From Candidatus Villigracilaceae bacterium (GTDB lineage: Bacteria > Chloroflexota > Anaerolineae > Anaerolineales > Villigracilaceae), in the NCBI GenBank assembly GCA_026645935.1, contig JAPKMP010000011.1, positions 62,001-126,000 of the forward strand: 64,000 bases of DNA, written 5' to 3'. The notes under the pieces were generated by a model that searched no databases, was not told the DNA's origin, and was given only the letters and a program-made list of their open reading frames with translations. A program made the position numbers and the translations under genes. Positions 25,200 to 32,413 of this stretch are shown piece after piece. Every line of letters starts with the position of its first letter. Positions within the stretch are counted from its first letter, which is position 1.

Positions 25200-26179
25200 A
25201 AAAGGAATCAAGAGCCGAGTTGTCTCGCAAGGATACTTATGTCAAGCCTCATAGGGAGGAGCATCCTCGGCGTTACAAACAATTCTGGTCATCTGTCAAA
25301 CGCCTGTTGAATTGGATCGGGCATCACCGCCTGCCCGGGTTTGCGCAAGCCGCCATCTCGGTCGCAGAGTCAGCGGGGCGCGTTTCCATGCGAAGCGAAC
25401 CTCAATCGCTCTCTTTCGAAGAGTGTGACAAATACACTGTCCTCAGCGCCAACCTCTGGCACGACTGGCCCCGCTTCAAGGACTTGGAGCGGCGCATGGA
25501 GTCCTTCGCCGACCTGGTCCAGTCTGAGCGCGTGGATTTGATCCTGTTACAGGAAGTGGCTCGCACCCCCGCTTTCAAAGTGGACGAACATCTGGCGGAA
25601 CGACTCAAGATGGCGTATGTCTATTCGCGTGCCAACGGCTCGCAAAAGATCGGCTTTGAAGAAGGGCTTGGGGTCTTCAGTCGCTTTCCCTTGAAGCGAC
25701 TGCCGTATATTCGCCAGATGAGTCAGCCGCACAATCCTTTCTCGCGTCGGCTGGCTCTGGGCGTGGAAGTGGATACTCCCTGCGGAGAGCTCCTCGCCTT
25801 CTCGGTGCATCTCGGGCTATCACAAAAACAGAATGCAAAGCAGTTGCGCGAAATCCATAAATGGGTGGATGAAATTTCCTCGGGTCGTTCCGCCATCGTT
25901 GCCGGGGATTTCAATGCTCACGAACACGCGCATCACATCAGGAATGTCCGTGCTCATTGGCGGGATGCTTTTCGAGAAATCCATGAACACGGGCATGACC
26001 CCACCTACGAAATCCGCTGGCCTTGGGGCGGTGCCTTCCTCAGCCGCCGGCTTGATTACATTTTTCTCCAACCTGGCATTCCGCAGTGGAAGGTATTGGA
26101 CGTCCGGCACATTGACTCGCACCAAGGACCTCACTCCGACCATCGCGCTGTCCTTGCTCACCTGACCCCGGTTTACTGA
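25178..26179 (+). CDS. Endonuclease/exonuclease/phosphatase (EEP) family hydrolase
   Basis: A 333-residue protein. After an unstructured basic N terminus (about 1-85) the EEP fold starts: VLSANLWHD (Asn ligand), LILLQEVA (metal Glu), GDFNAHEH (catalytic Asp/Asn) and GPHSDHRAV (catalytic His). No signal peptide is visible. The family includes DNA-repair nucleases, sphingomyelinases and inositol phosphatases. The overlap with a CDP-alcohol phosphotransferase-like gene hints at a phospholipid or phosphodiester substrate, which is inference. Translation is probably coupled through the 22-base overlap. Confidence 0.85.
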   Translation: MAEPPPVEKESRAELSRKDTYVKPHREEHPRRYKQFWSSVKRLLNWIGHHRLPGFAQAAISVAESAGRVSMRSEPQSLSFEECDKYTVLSANLWHDWPRFKDLERRMESFADLVQSERVDLILLQEVARTPAFKVDEHLAERLKMAYVYSRANGSQKIGFEEGLGVFSRFPLKRLPYIRQMSQPHNPFSRRLALGVEVDTPCGELLAFSVHLGLSQKQNAKQLREIHKWVDEISSGRSAIVAGDFNAHEHAHHIRNVRAHWRDAFREIHEHGHDPTYEIRWPWGGAFLSRRLDYIFLQPGIPQWKVLDVRHIDSHQGPHSDHRAVLAHLTPVY

Positions 26180-26241
26180 TCGCAATCCAAAACTTGTACC
26201 GAGCCTGTCGACATTTCGCCAATCGTCAATCTAAAATCGCC

Positions 26242-26754
26242 CTACCACCTCTCCCAATGAACAACATCTTCAAATCCAATCCTTCCACCCTTCTTCGGCG
26301 GCGCGGCTAACTTCCCTTCATCGAGCGGATACCCAAACGACAGCGCGATGCGCAAGTGCCATTCATCGGGGAAGCCTAAAATGCCCCGCGCTTTTTCGGG
26401 CTCGTAGATCGAAGCCGGGACCGAACCCACTCCCAACTCCCACGCCGCGAGCTGCATGAACGCCGCCGCCTGTCCAGCGTCGAACATAATTTGAAATTTC
26501 CCTTCCGGATCGGGCGTGAGGATCGCAACTCCCAGCGCCGCGCCTGCAAGATGTCCCGCCCAATCGCCGCAAGCCGATAGTTCCTTCAGAATCGATTTAT
26601 CGCGAATCGCAATGAACCGCCATGCCTGATTATTCTTCGACGACTGCGACCTGCGCCCCGCGTTCAAGATCGCATGCACGACATCATCAGGCAAAGGCTT
26701 ATCCTGGAACTTTCGCACTGCCCGCTTCAATCGAATCGCATCAGCCACATTCAT
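26242..26754 (-). CDS. Nitroreductase-family flavoprotein
   Basis: A 170-residue FMN-dependent oxidoreductase of the nitroreductase fold. Landmarks are IRLKRAVRKFQDKPLPDDVV, NAGRRSQSSKNNQAWRF for FMN phosphate contact, and WELGVGSVPASIYEPE, then LGFPDEWHLRIALSFGYP. It should form a dimer and reduce a nitro-, quinone- or flavin-type substrate with NAD(P)H, but the substrate is not readable. It is monocistronic and convergent with the EEP gene. A short dispersed repeat sits immediately upstream of its start. Confidence 0.88.
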   Translation of the reverse strand: MNVADAIRLKRAVRKFQDKPLPDDVVHAILNAGRRSQSSKNNQAWRFIAIRDKSILKELSACGDWAGHLAGAALGVAILTPDPEGKFQIMFDAGQAAAFMQLAAWELGVGSVPASIYEPEKARGILGFPDEWHLRIALSFGYPLDEGKLAAPPKKGGRIGFEDVVHWERW

Positions 26755-26769
26755 TTTCGCCTCACTTTC

Positions 26770-26806
26770 TGATCACTGTTCACTGATAACTGACCACTGT
26801 CAACTC
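26770..26806. repeat. CACTGTTCACTGATAACTG-type short repeat
   Basis: TGATCACTGTTCACTGATAAC followed by TGACCACTGTCAACT is a run of degenerate TGA(T/C)CACTG and CACTG units. It lies upstream of the nitroreductase start and resembles dispersed low-complexity repeats seen in other genomes (from memory). Confidence 0.35.
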
Positions 26807-26947
26807 GCCAAAGTATACATTCCCCCGCTCTTTCGCGCATGAATTCACCTGTAAGAACCTCCCGAATCCTCTCATCTTTATCTAAAATACACGCCTTATA
26901 GTAATTCGATCGCACAGCAGTTTTCCGAAACAAATCAGGAACCGTGA

Positions 26948-27787
26948 ATGAGCGAATCATCTGAAACGAGGATCGAGCGATTTAAGGGATGGATTAAGCT
27001 CGTCGCTTCGCGCTTGCGCCGGGGCATGCCCTTCGCCTCTGGAGTGTTTGCCGCCCTGTTGGCTTTTCTTCTCTATCATCTTGTCGTCGTCGCGCCGGAT
27101 CAACTCACCGCGGAGGATGTCGAAGAATCCGTTGCGATCGCGATGGCGTCCGCGACGCCTCCGCCCGCATATTCCGCGCAGGTCTATCAGATCATCCAGC
27201 CGTCGCTGGTGTTGATCGAGATCGAAGAAGCGCATCAGGATGCGGAATCAGATTTCGGCTTGGGGAGCGGCGTGGTCGTCGATTCGTTCGGCGATATCCT
27301 CACCAGCCTGCACGTCATCGAAGGCGCGACTCGCATCAACGTTACCTTTGCAGACGGGACCAAGTCTGAGGCGCAGGTCGTCGCTGAAATGCCCGAGCTC
27401 GATCTTGCCGTCATCCAGGCGTTGGATACGCCGTTGACTGTGGTTCCTGCCGTGTTGGGAAACCCCGGCGCGATGCAGGTGGGGGATGAAGCCTTCGTCG
27501 TTGGAAATCCCTTTGGCTTGTATAGTTCGATGACATCGGGAGTCATTTCCGGTTTTAATCGCACCTTTCGCGTGCCGGATAGCAATCTTGAAATCCCCGG
27601 TATGATCCAGTTCGACGCTGCGGCAAACCCCGGCAATTCAGGCGGTCCATTATTGAACCGGCAGGGTCACGTGATCGGCATCGTCACCGGGCTGATCAAC
27701 CCCACGGAAGAAAACTTTTTTGTCGGCATCGGCTTTGCCGTTCCCATCAACACCGCCCTCGGCGGGATGGGCTCGCCGCCGTATTAG
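26948..27787 (+). CDS. HtrA/DegP-like trypsin-fold protease without PDZ domain
   Basis: A 279-residue protein. A basic cytoplasmic start and one transmembrane helix (about 28-48) anchor the protease domain outside the membrane. The triad is intact: His122 (TSLHVIEG), Asp152 (ELDLAVIQ) and Ser231 (NPGNSGGPLL). DegP-type proteins carry one or two PDZ domains after the protease, but this one ends directly after FAVPINTALGG. It may therefore depend on a partner for substrate choice. It lies just upstream of the MoxR cluster, separated by a palindromic repeat. Confidence 0.9.
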   Translation: MSESSETRIERFKGWIKLVASRLRRGMPFASGVFAALLAFLLYHLVVVAPDQLTAEDVEESVAIAMASATPPPAYSAQVYQIIQPSLVLIEIEEAHQDAESDFGLGSGVVVDSFGDILTSLHVIEGATRINVTFADGTKSEAQVVAEMPELDLAVIQALDTPLTVVPAVLGNPGAMQVGDEAFVVGNPFGLYSSMTSGVISGFNRTFRVPDSNLEIPGMIQFDAAANPGNSGGPLLNRQGHVIGIVTGLINPTEENFFVGIGFAVPINTALGGMGSPPY

Positions 27788-27797
27788 CACTTGGCCT

Positions 27798-27869
27798 GTC
27801 ACTCTGAGCCGCGGAGCGGCGAAGAGTCTCTGTAATTGTTTAGAGATCCTTCGCTACGCTCAGGATGAC
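27798..27869. repeat. Inverted repeat GTCACTCTGAG...CTCAGGATGAC
   Basis: GTCACTCTGAG (27798-27808) pairs with CTCAGGATGAC (27859-27869), and GAAGAGTCTC with GAGATCCTTC inside. It lies between the protease and MoxR genes, and the upstream ATG of the MoxR frame at 27865 falls within it. The pattern is a recurrent dispersed palindrome type (recognition from memory). Confidence 0.6.
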
Positions 27870-27894
27870 AATTGAAAGACTAGGAGACTCACTC

Positions 27895-28902
27895 ATGGAA
27901 CAAACAAATCGCGAGAACAAACTTCCCATGGAACGCGTGTTGTACGAAGTAAAGAAGATCATCGTCGGGCAGGACCATCTGCTCGAGCGGCTGATCGTGG
28001 CATTGCTCGCGCGCGGGCACATCCTCGTGGAAGGTGTGCCCGGCTTGGCGAAAACGATGGCGATCAAAACGCTCGCGGATTCCATCGGCGGCGATTTCAA
28101 ACGCATCCAGTTCACACCCGACCTTGTCCCCGCGGACCTGGTCGGCACGCGCATCTACAACCAGAAGACGGGCGAATTCAATACATCGCTTGGACCTGTG
28201 TTCACGAATTTGTTGCTTGCAGACGAGATCAACCGCGCGCCTGCCAAGGTGCAAAGCGCCCTGCTCGAGGTGATGCAGGAACGTCAGGTGACCATCGGGC
28301 GTGAGACTTTCAAAGTACCGAGTCCGTTTTTGGTGCTGGCGACCCAAAATCCCATCGAAACCGAGGGGACGTACGCCCTGCCCGAAGCGCAGGTGGACCG
28401 CTTCATGCTCAAGGTGTTGATCGGTTATCCGACGACGACCGAGGAATTCGTCATCGTCGAACGCATGACCGGTTCCCTGCAGGCTGTGCAAAAAGTGTTG
28501 ACCACCGATCAATTATTGGAATTGCAATCGAAAGCTGATCAAGTCTATGTGGACCCGTCGCTTATCGAGTATGCCGTGAAAGTGGTGACCGCCACGCGCA
28601 GCCCGAAGACCGTAAGTCTGCCCGACATGGAACGCTACATCACATTCGGCGCCAGTCCGCGCGCCTCGATCAATTTAATTCTTACGGCAAAAGCGCTCGC
28701 TTTCGTTCGCGGACGGAGTTACGTCCTTCCGCAGGACGTGGTGGACATGGCGCTCGATGTCATCCGTCATCGCTTGGTACTTTCCTATGAAGCCTTATCC
28801 GACGAAGTGACCAGCGACGAGATCCTGACCAGGATTCTCGACCGCATTCCGATTCCCGTGGTGCCATTGAATGAACACTTCAACGTCCGCGCGAACTCCT
28901 GA
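27895..28902 (+). CDS. MoxR-family AAA+ ATPase
   Basis: A 335-residue cytoplasmic AAA+ chaperone-like ATPase. Walker A is GVPGLAKTM, Walker B LLLADEINRAPAK, sensor 1 LATQNPIE and sensor 2 GASPRASINL. The ATG at 27895 has AGGAG eight bases upstream. The ATG at 27865 lies in the repeat and is rejected. MoxR proteins act with DUF58 and VWA proteins to mature or insert metal cofactors or assemble complexes. Here the order MoxR, DUF58, VWA, VWA is complete, and MoxR overlaps DUF58 by 32 bases. Confidence 0.95.
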   Translation: MEQTNRENKLPMERVLYEVKKIIVGQDHLLERLIVALLARGHILVEGVPGLAKTMAIKTLADSIGGDFKRIQFTPDLVPADLVGTRIYNQKTGEFNTSLGPVFTNLLLADEINRAPAKVQSALLEVMQERQVTIGRETFKVPSPFLVLATQNPIETEGTYALPEAQVDRFMLKVLIGYPTTTEEFVIVERMTGSLQAVQKVLTTDQLLELQSKADQVYVDPSLIEYAVKVVTATRSPKTVSLPDMERYITFGASPRASINLILTAKALAFVRGRSYVLPQDVVDMALDVIRHRLVLSYEALSDEVTSDEILTRILDRIPIPVVPLNEHFNVRANS

Positions 28903-29770
28903 GCGCATCCTGCACCGGCTCGACTGGCAGGTCATCCGCCGCCTCGACGGATATTTGCAGGGCGATTATCTCAGTCTCTTCCGCGGCTACGGCGTGGACT
29001 TTGCCGACTTGCGCGAGTATCAGCCGCAGGACGACATCCGCTACATCGACTGGAATGTCAGCGCGCGCATGGATGAACCCTACGTCCGCGAGTACATGGA
29101 AGACCGCGAGATCATCGCATGGTTTTTGCTCGACCTGAGCCCCTCCGTTGATTTCGGCGCGCTCGATAACCAGAAGCGCAACGTCTTGATCGATTTCGTG
29201 GCTGTATTGTCGCGTCTGCTCACGCGGCACGGGAATCGCGTCGGGGCGATCATGTTCGGGAACGGCATCCAGCATCGGCTCCCGGCAAGAAGCGGGCGTT
29301 TGCATGTCCTGCGCCTGATCAACGATCTGCTCAAACAGCCGTATCATAAACGCGCGCCCATGACCGACCTGTCGGTGCTGATAAACGGCGGATTGCACGC
29401 CATCAAGAAACGTTCGCTCATCTTCGTCGTTTCGGATTTCATCAGCGAGCCGGGCTGGGAACGTTCGCTGAGCCTGCTCAGCCGCCGCCATGAAGTGATC
29501 GCGATTCGGTTGTGGGACCCGCGCGAGACTCATCTCCCCGATGTCGGTCACGTGATTTTGGAGGACGCCGAAACCGGGGAGCAGATCTATGTCGACACGC
29601 AGGATAAGAAATTCCGCATGCGGTTCATGGAGGCGGCTCGCAAACGGGAGGCGGAGTTGGATGCCGCATTCAAACGCGCGGGCGTGGACGTGCTTCCGCT
29701 TTCAACCGAAGCGGATTTGATCCATGCGATCGCAAGTTTTGTGATGCTGCGGCGGCAGCGACGGAGATAA
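28871..29770 (+). CDS. DUF58 domain protein of the MoxR cluster
   Basis: A 299-residue soluble protein with the DUF58 signature DFADLREYQPQDDIRYIDWN and AFxx-type VWA-like fold after it (WFLLDLSPSVDFG, LIFVVSDFI). The Asp-x-Ser-x-Ser-like site reads DLSPS, so metal binding by a degenerate MIDAS is possible. It overlaps the MoxR gene and is followed eight bases later by the first VWA gene. Its role with MoxR is known only generally: protein-complex assembly or stress tolerance. Confidence 0.92.
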   Translation: MNTSTSARTPERILHRLDWQVIRRLDGYLQGDYLSLFRGYGVDFADLREYQPQDDIRYIDWNVSARMDEPYVREYMEDREIIAWFLLDLSPSVDFGALDNQKRNVLIDFVAVLSRLLTRHGNRVGAIMFGNGIQHRLPARSGRLHVLRLINDLLKQPYHKRAPMTDLSVLINGGLHAIKKRSLIFVVSDFISEPGWERSLSLLSRRHEVIAIRLWDPRETHLPDVGHVILEDAETGEQIYVDTQDKKFRMRFMEAARKREAELDAAFKRAGVDVLPLSTEADLIHAIASFVMLRRQRRR

Positions 29771-29777
29771 CGGAGCC

Positions 29778-30785
29778 GTGTCCTTTATTTGGATCTCCAT
29801 GCTCTGGTCGTTGATTCTGATTCCGCTGCTGGTTTTGCTGTACCTGCGGATGCAAAAGCGGCGGGCACAGATCGCGCTTCGTTATGGAAGCCTGGGCCTG
29901 GTCCAACAGGCATCGGGCCGCGGCGTGGGGGTGAGGCGGCACATCCCTGCGATTTTGTTTTTGCTCGGGCTGACGGTTTTATTCATCGCCCTTGCGCGCC
30001 CGCAGATGGTGGTCGGTCTTCCAAAAGTTGAGGGGATCGTCGTTCTTGCCTTCGATATTTCCGGCAGTATGGCGGCGGAGGATTTCAAACCGAACCGCCT
30101 CGAAGCGGCAAAAGCAGTTGCCATTGATTTCGTCTCGCGTCAGCCTTCCACGGTGCGGGTCGGTGTGGTGGCGTTCAGTGAAAGCGGATTATCGGTTCTC
30201 ATCCCATCCGCGGACCAGAACGCCATCGTCGAAGCGATAGAACGGTTAAGACCTCAGCGCGGTACATCGCTTGCGAACGGGATCGTCGCTTCTTTGAACA
30301 CGATCGCCAACCTGACGGGTCAGGAACCCATTATGGGATTCGAAGGCGCGGAAGTTCCTGCTCCGCTCAATGCCAGCCCCGAAATGGTCGTGGATCAATC
30401 CGCGGCGATAGTTCTTCTCACCGACGGCGAGAATAACATGAACCCGAATCCGCTCGAAGCGGCACTGCTTGCGGCGGAACGGGGTGTGCGCATCCATACC
30501 ATCGCAGTGGGCAGCCCCGAAGGGACGATGTTGACCGTCAATGGATTTACGGTCTTTACCCAGGTGGACGAAGACGCCTTGAAGCAGATATCCGAGATCA
30601 CACAAGGCGCGTATTACAACGCGCAGAGCGAGGAAGATTTGCGCGAAGTTTATGAAAGCATCGAGCCGAAACTTAAAGTCGAGCAGGAGGAAACGGAAGT
30701 CACAGCGGTGTTCGCGGGTGTGAGCATTTTGACTTTGCTGGCCGGCGGTTTGTTGTCGTTGTTGTGGTTTAGCCGTGTGCCGTAG
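29778..30785 (+). CDS. VWA-domain membrane protein, BatA-like (first copy)
   Basis: A 335-residue protein, probably starting at GTG 29778. A transmembrane start (about 3-23), a second helix (about 54-74), then a von Willebrand A domain with intact MIDAS: AFDISGSMAAEDF and LLTDGENNM. A closing transmembrane helix (ILTLLAGGLLSLLWF) puts both ends in the membrane. This is the BatA layout. The VWA domain should face outward and bind a divalent metal and a protein partner. It is followed by a REP-like repeat and a second VWA gene. Confidence 0.9.
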   Translation: MSFIWISMLWSLILIPLLVLLYLRMQKRRAQIALRYGSLGLVQQASGRGVGVRRHIPAILFLLGLTVLFIALARPQMVVGLPKVEGIVVLAFDISGSMAAEDFKPNRLEAAKAVAIDFVSRQPSTVRVGVVAFSESGLSVLIPSADQNAIVEAIERLRPQRGTSLANGIVASLNTIANLTGQEPIMGFEGAEVPAPLNASPEMVVDQSAAIVLLTDGENNMNPNPLEAALLAAERGVRIHTIAVGSPEGTMLTVNGFTVFTQVDEDALKQISEITQGAYYNAQSEEDLREVYESIEPKLKVEQEETEVTAVFAGVSILTLLAGGLLSLLWFSRVP

Positions 30786-30789
30786 TTTT

Positions 30790-30862
30790 CCTCACCCTAA
30801 CCCTCTCCCGCAGGGAGAGGGAACTCCCTTCCCCCTTAGGGGGAAGGGATGGGGATGAGGGG
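30790..30862. repeat. REP-like element with two GC-rich hairpins
   Basis: CCTCACCCTAACCC leads into CCCTCTCCC (30801-30809)/GGGAGAGGG (30813-30821), then CCCTTCCCCC (30826-30835)/GGGGGAAGGG (30839-30848). It sits between the two VWA genes. CCTCACCCTAACCCTCTCCC is a REP-type head I recognise from many genomes (from memory). Confidence 0.6.
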
Positions 30863-30876
30863 CACTGGAGGTCCTG

Positions 30877-31923
30877 ATGGAACTACTCTGGTCACCAGTC
30901 TTATATCTTTTCGCGCTGATACCCGTTTCGATTCTCGCTTACATCGTGATCCTGCGGCGGCGGAAACCGTTTTCAGTGCGTTATTCGAGCCTGTCGTTGA
31001 TTCGCGCTGCTGCCCCCAGGCAATCCCAATGGAAACGGCATCTGCCCTTTTTCTTGTTCCTGCTGGCAATGTCAAGCCTGATCATGTCAATGGCGAGACC
31101 GGTCTCTGTTGTCACGCTTCCCGCATCGAACGCCACCATCATCCTCTCCATCGACGTTTCGCGAAGTATGTGTTCCACAGACATTTATCCGAACCGGCTG
31201 GAATCCGCGAAGGCTGCGGCATTGGAGTTCATCAAATCGCAGGATTCGGATACCCAGATCGGCATCGTTGTCTTTGCGGGTTTTGCCGTCATTGCCCAAC
31301 CGCCCACAACCGACCGGAATTTGCTCGAGGCCACCATTCAAAACATCACCACTGCCCGGCGCACGGCGATTGGTGAAGGCATTCTCATGTCGCTTGAAGC
31401 GATCTCGGAATTCGATGATGACGTCCCAAGTCCCTATTCCGGCATGGAGATCATTCCATTGCCCGAAGGTCAATACGTGCCAGCCATCGTCGTTTTGCTG
31501 ACCGACGGCGTGGCGACCACCGGCATCGATCCGCTTCAAGCCGCGCAAATGGCTGCGGATCGCGGTGTGCGCGTCTATACCATCGGCTTCGGCACTGTCA
31601 ATAACACTGCGCCGATGAATTGCAACCCCTTCGCTTCCTACTCCGACCCGTTCGATCCCTTCTTCGGCGGGGGAGGCGGTGGCGGCGGTCAATTCCGCCG
31701 GGAGATCGATGAAGAGACTCTCAGACGCATCGCCTCCATGACGGGAGGTTCGTACCACCTTGCTGAAAGTTCTGCTGAATTGCAGCAGGTCTTCGACAGT
31801 CTGCCCACCCAGCTGTTTACCATTACCGAAACAACGGAGATCAGCGTCATCTTTGCGGCGATTGCGGCGATCTTTATCGTTCTCGCCATATTGCTCTCGA
31901 TGATCTGGAACCCCTTGCTGTAA
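30877..31923 (+). CDS. VWA-domain membrane protein, BatA/BatB-like (second copy)
   Basis: A 348-residue paralogue of the preceding protein with the same layout: two N-terminal transmembrane helices, a VWA domain and a C-terminal helix (VIFAAIAAIFIVLAILL). The MIDAS is intact (SIDVSRSMCSTDI, LLTDGVATT). It differs in a run of about eight glycines (DPFFGGGGGGGGQF) just before the last VWA strand, probably a flexible loop. Paired VWA proteins in MoxR clusters are thought to act together at the membrane. The gene follows its paralogue after a repeat. Confidence 0.9.
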   Translation: MELLWSPVLYLFALIPVSILAYIVILRRRKPFSVRYSSLSLIRAAAPRQSQWKRHLPFFLFLLAMSSLIMSMARPVSVVTLPASNATIILSIDVSRSMCSTDIYPNRLESAKAAALEFIKSQDSDTQIGIVVFAGFAVIAQPPTTDRNLLEATIQNITTARRTAIGEGILMSLEAISEFDDDVPSPYSGMEIIPLPEGQYVPAIVVLLTDGVATTGIDPLQAAQMAADRGVRVYTIGFGTVNNTAPMNCNPFASYSDPFDPFFGGGGGGGGQFRREIDEETLRRIASMTGGSYHLAESSAELQQVFDSLPTQLFTITETTEISVIFAAIAAIFIVLAILLSMIWNPLL

Positions 31924-31933
31924 TTCTTATCAA

Positions 31934-31964
31934 GACCCGGCAGGTTTCCAAAACCTGTCAGGCC
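31934..31964. repeat. Short palindrome CAGGTTT/AAACCTG
   Basis: GACCCGGCAGGTTT and AAACCTGTCAGGCC flank CCA: the central CAGGTTT-CCA-AAACCTG stem is perfect and the flanks continue to pair with mismatches. It lies after the second VWA stop and might also end transcription, though no T-run follows. Confidence 0.5.
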
Positions 31965-31986
31965 CTGGACTGAAATCTGATGCGGG

Positions 31987-31992
31987 TATAAT
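31987..31992 (+). promoter_or_regulatory. TATAAT box just before a start codon, possible leaderless transcript
   Basis: A perfect TATAAT ends seven bases before the ATG at 32000, and there is no ribosome site between them. If used as a -10 box, the message would start at or next to the ATG. No good -35 is visible, so this is tentative. Confidence 0.3.
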
Positions 31993-31999
31993 TCCAACG

Positions 32000-32413
32000 A
32001 TGGATGAACATCTTGAGTTCAAACCTTTCGGTGTCACCGCATTTGCGCTTGCTGCAATCGGATGGGGCGGTTTGTATCTTGTGATTACGATGACCCTGCC
32101 TTTCGTATGGTCCCGTTGGGGGTTCTTCGCTCTTCTGCTCATGGCGCTTACGGGCACTGCGCTTCCTGTTGTCTATTATCTCCATCAGCGATTTCCAACC
32201 GAACCGCCCGCTGAATCCAACGTCATCATCCGGCAGGCGACCTGGGTCGGGGTTTATGGCGCGACGCTTGCCTGGCTTCAACTCGGTCGTCTCGTCACAC
32301 TTTACATCATCCTCGGCCTTGCAGGCGGATTGATCGCCGCCGAATATTTCATCCGCATCCGCGAGAAAGCCAGCCGCCGCCCGCCCGTGATCCACGATGA
32401 CGACTCTTCGTAA
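32000..32413 (+). CDS. Four-TM membrane protein preceding selA
   Basis: A 137-residue integral membrane protein with four hydrophobic segments (about 12-32, 37-59, 75-95 and 98-117) and a charged tail RIREKASRRPPVIHDDDSS. I do not recognise a family. It overlaps selA by 17 bases, so the two are cotranslated, but no known link between a small membrane protein and selenocysteine synthesis explains this. Confidence 0.7.
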   Translation: MDEHLEFKPFGVTAFALAAIGWGGLYLVITMTLPFVWSRWGFFALLLMALTGTALPVVYYLHQRFPTEPPAESNVIIRQATWVGVYGATLAWLQLGRLVTLYIILGLAGGLIAAEYFIRIREKASRRPPVIHDDDSS

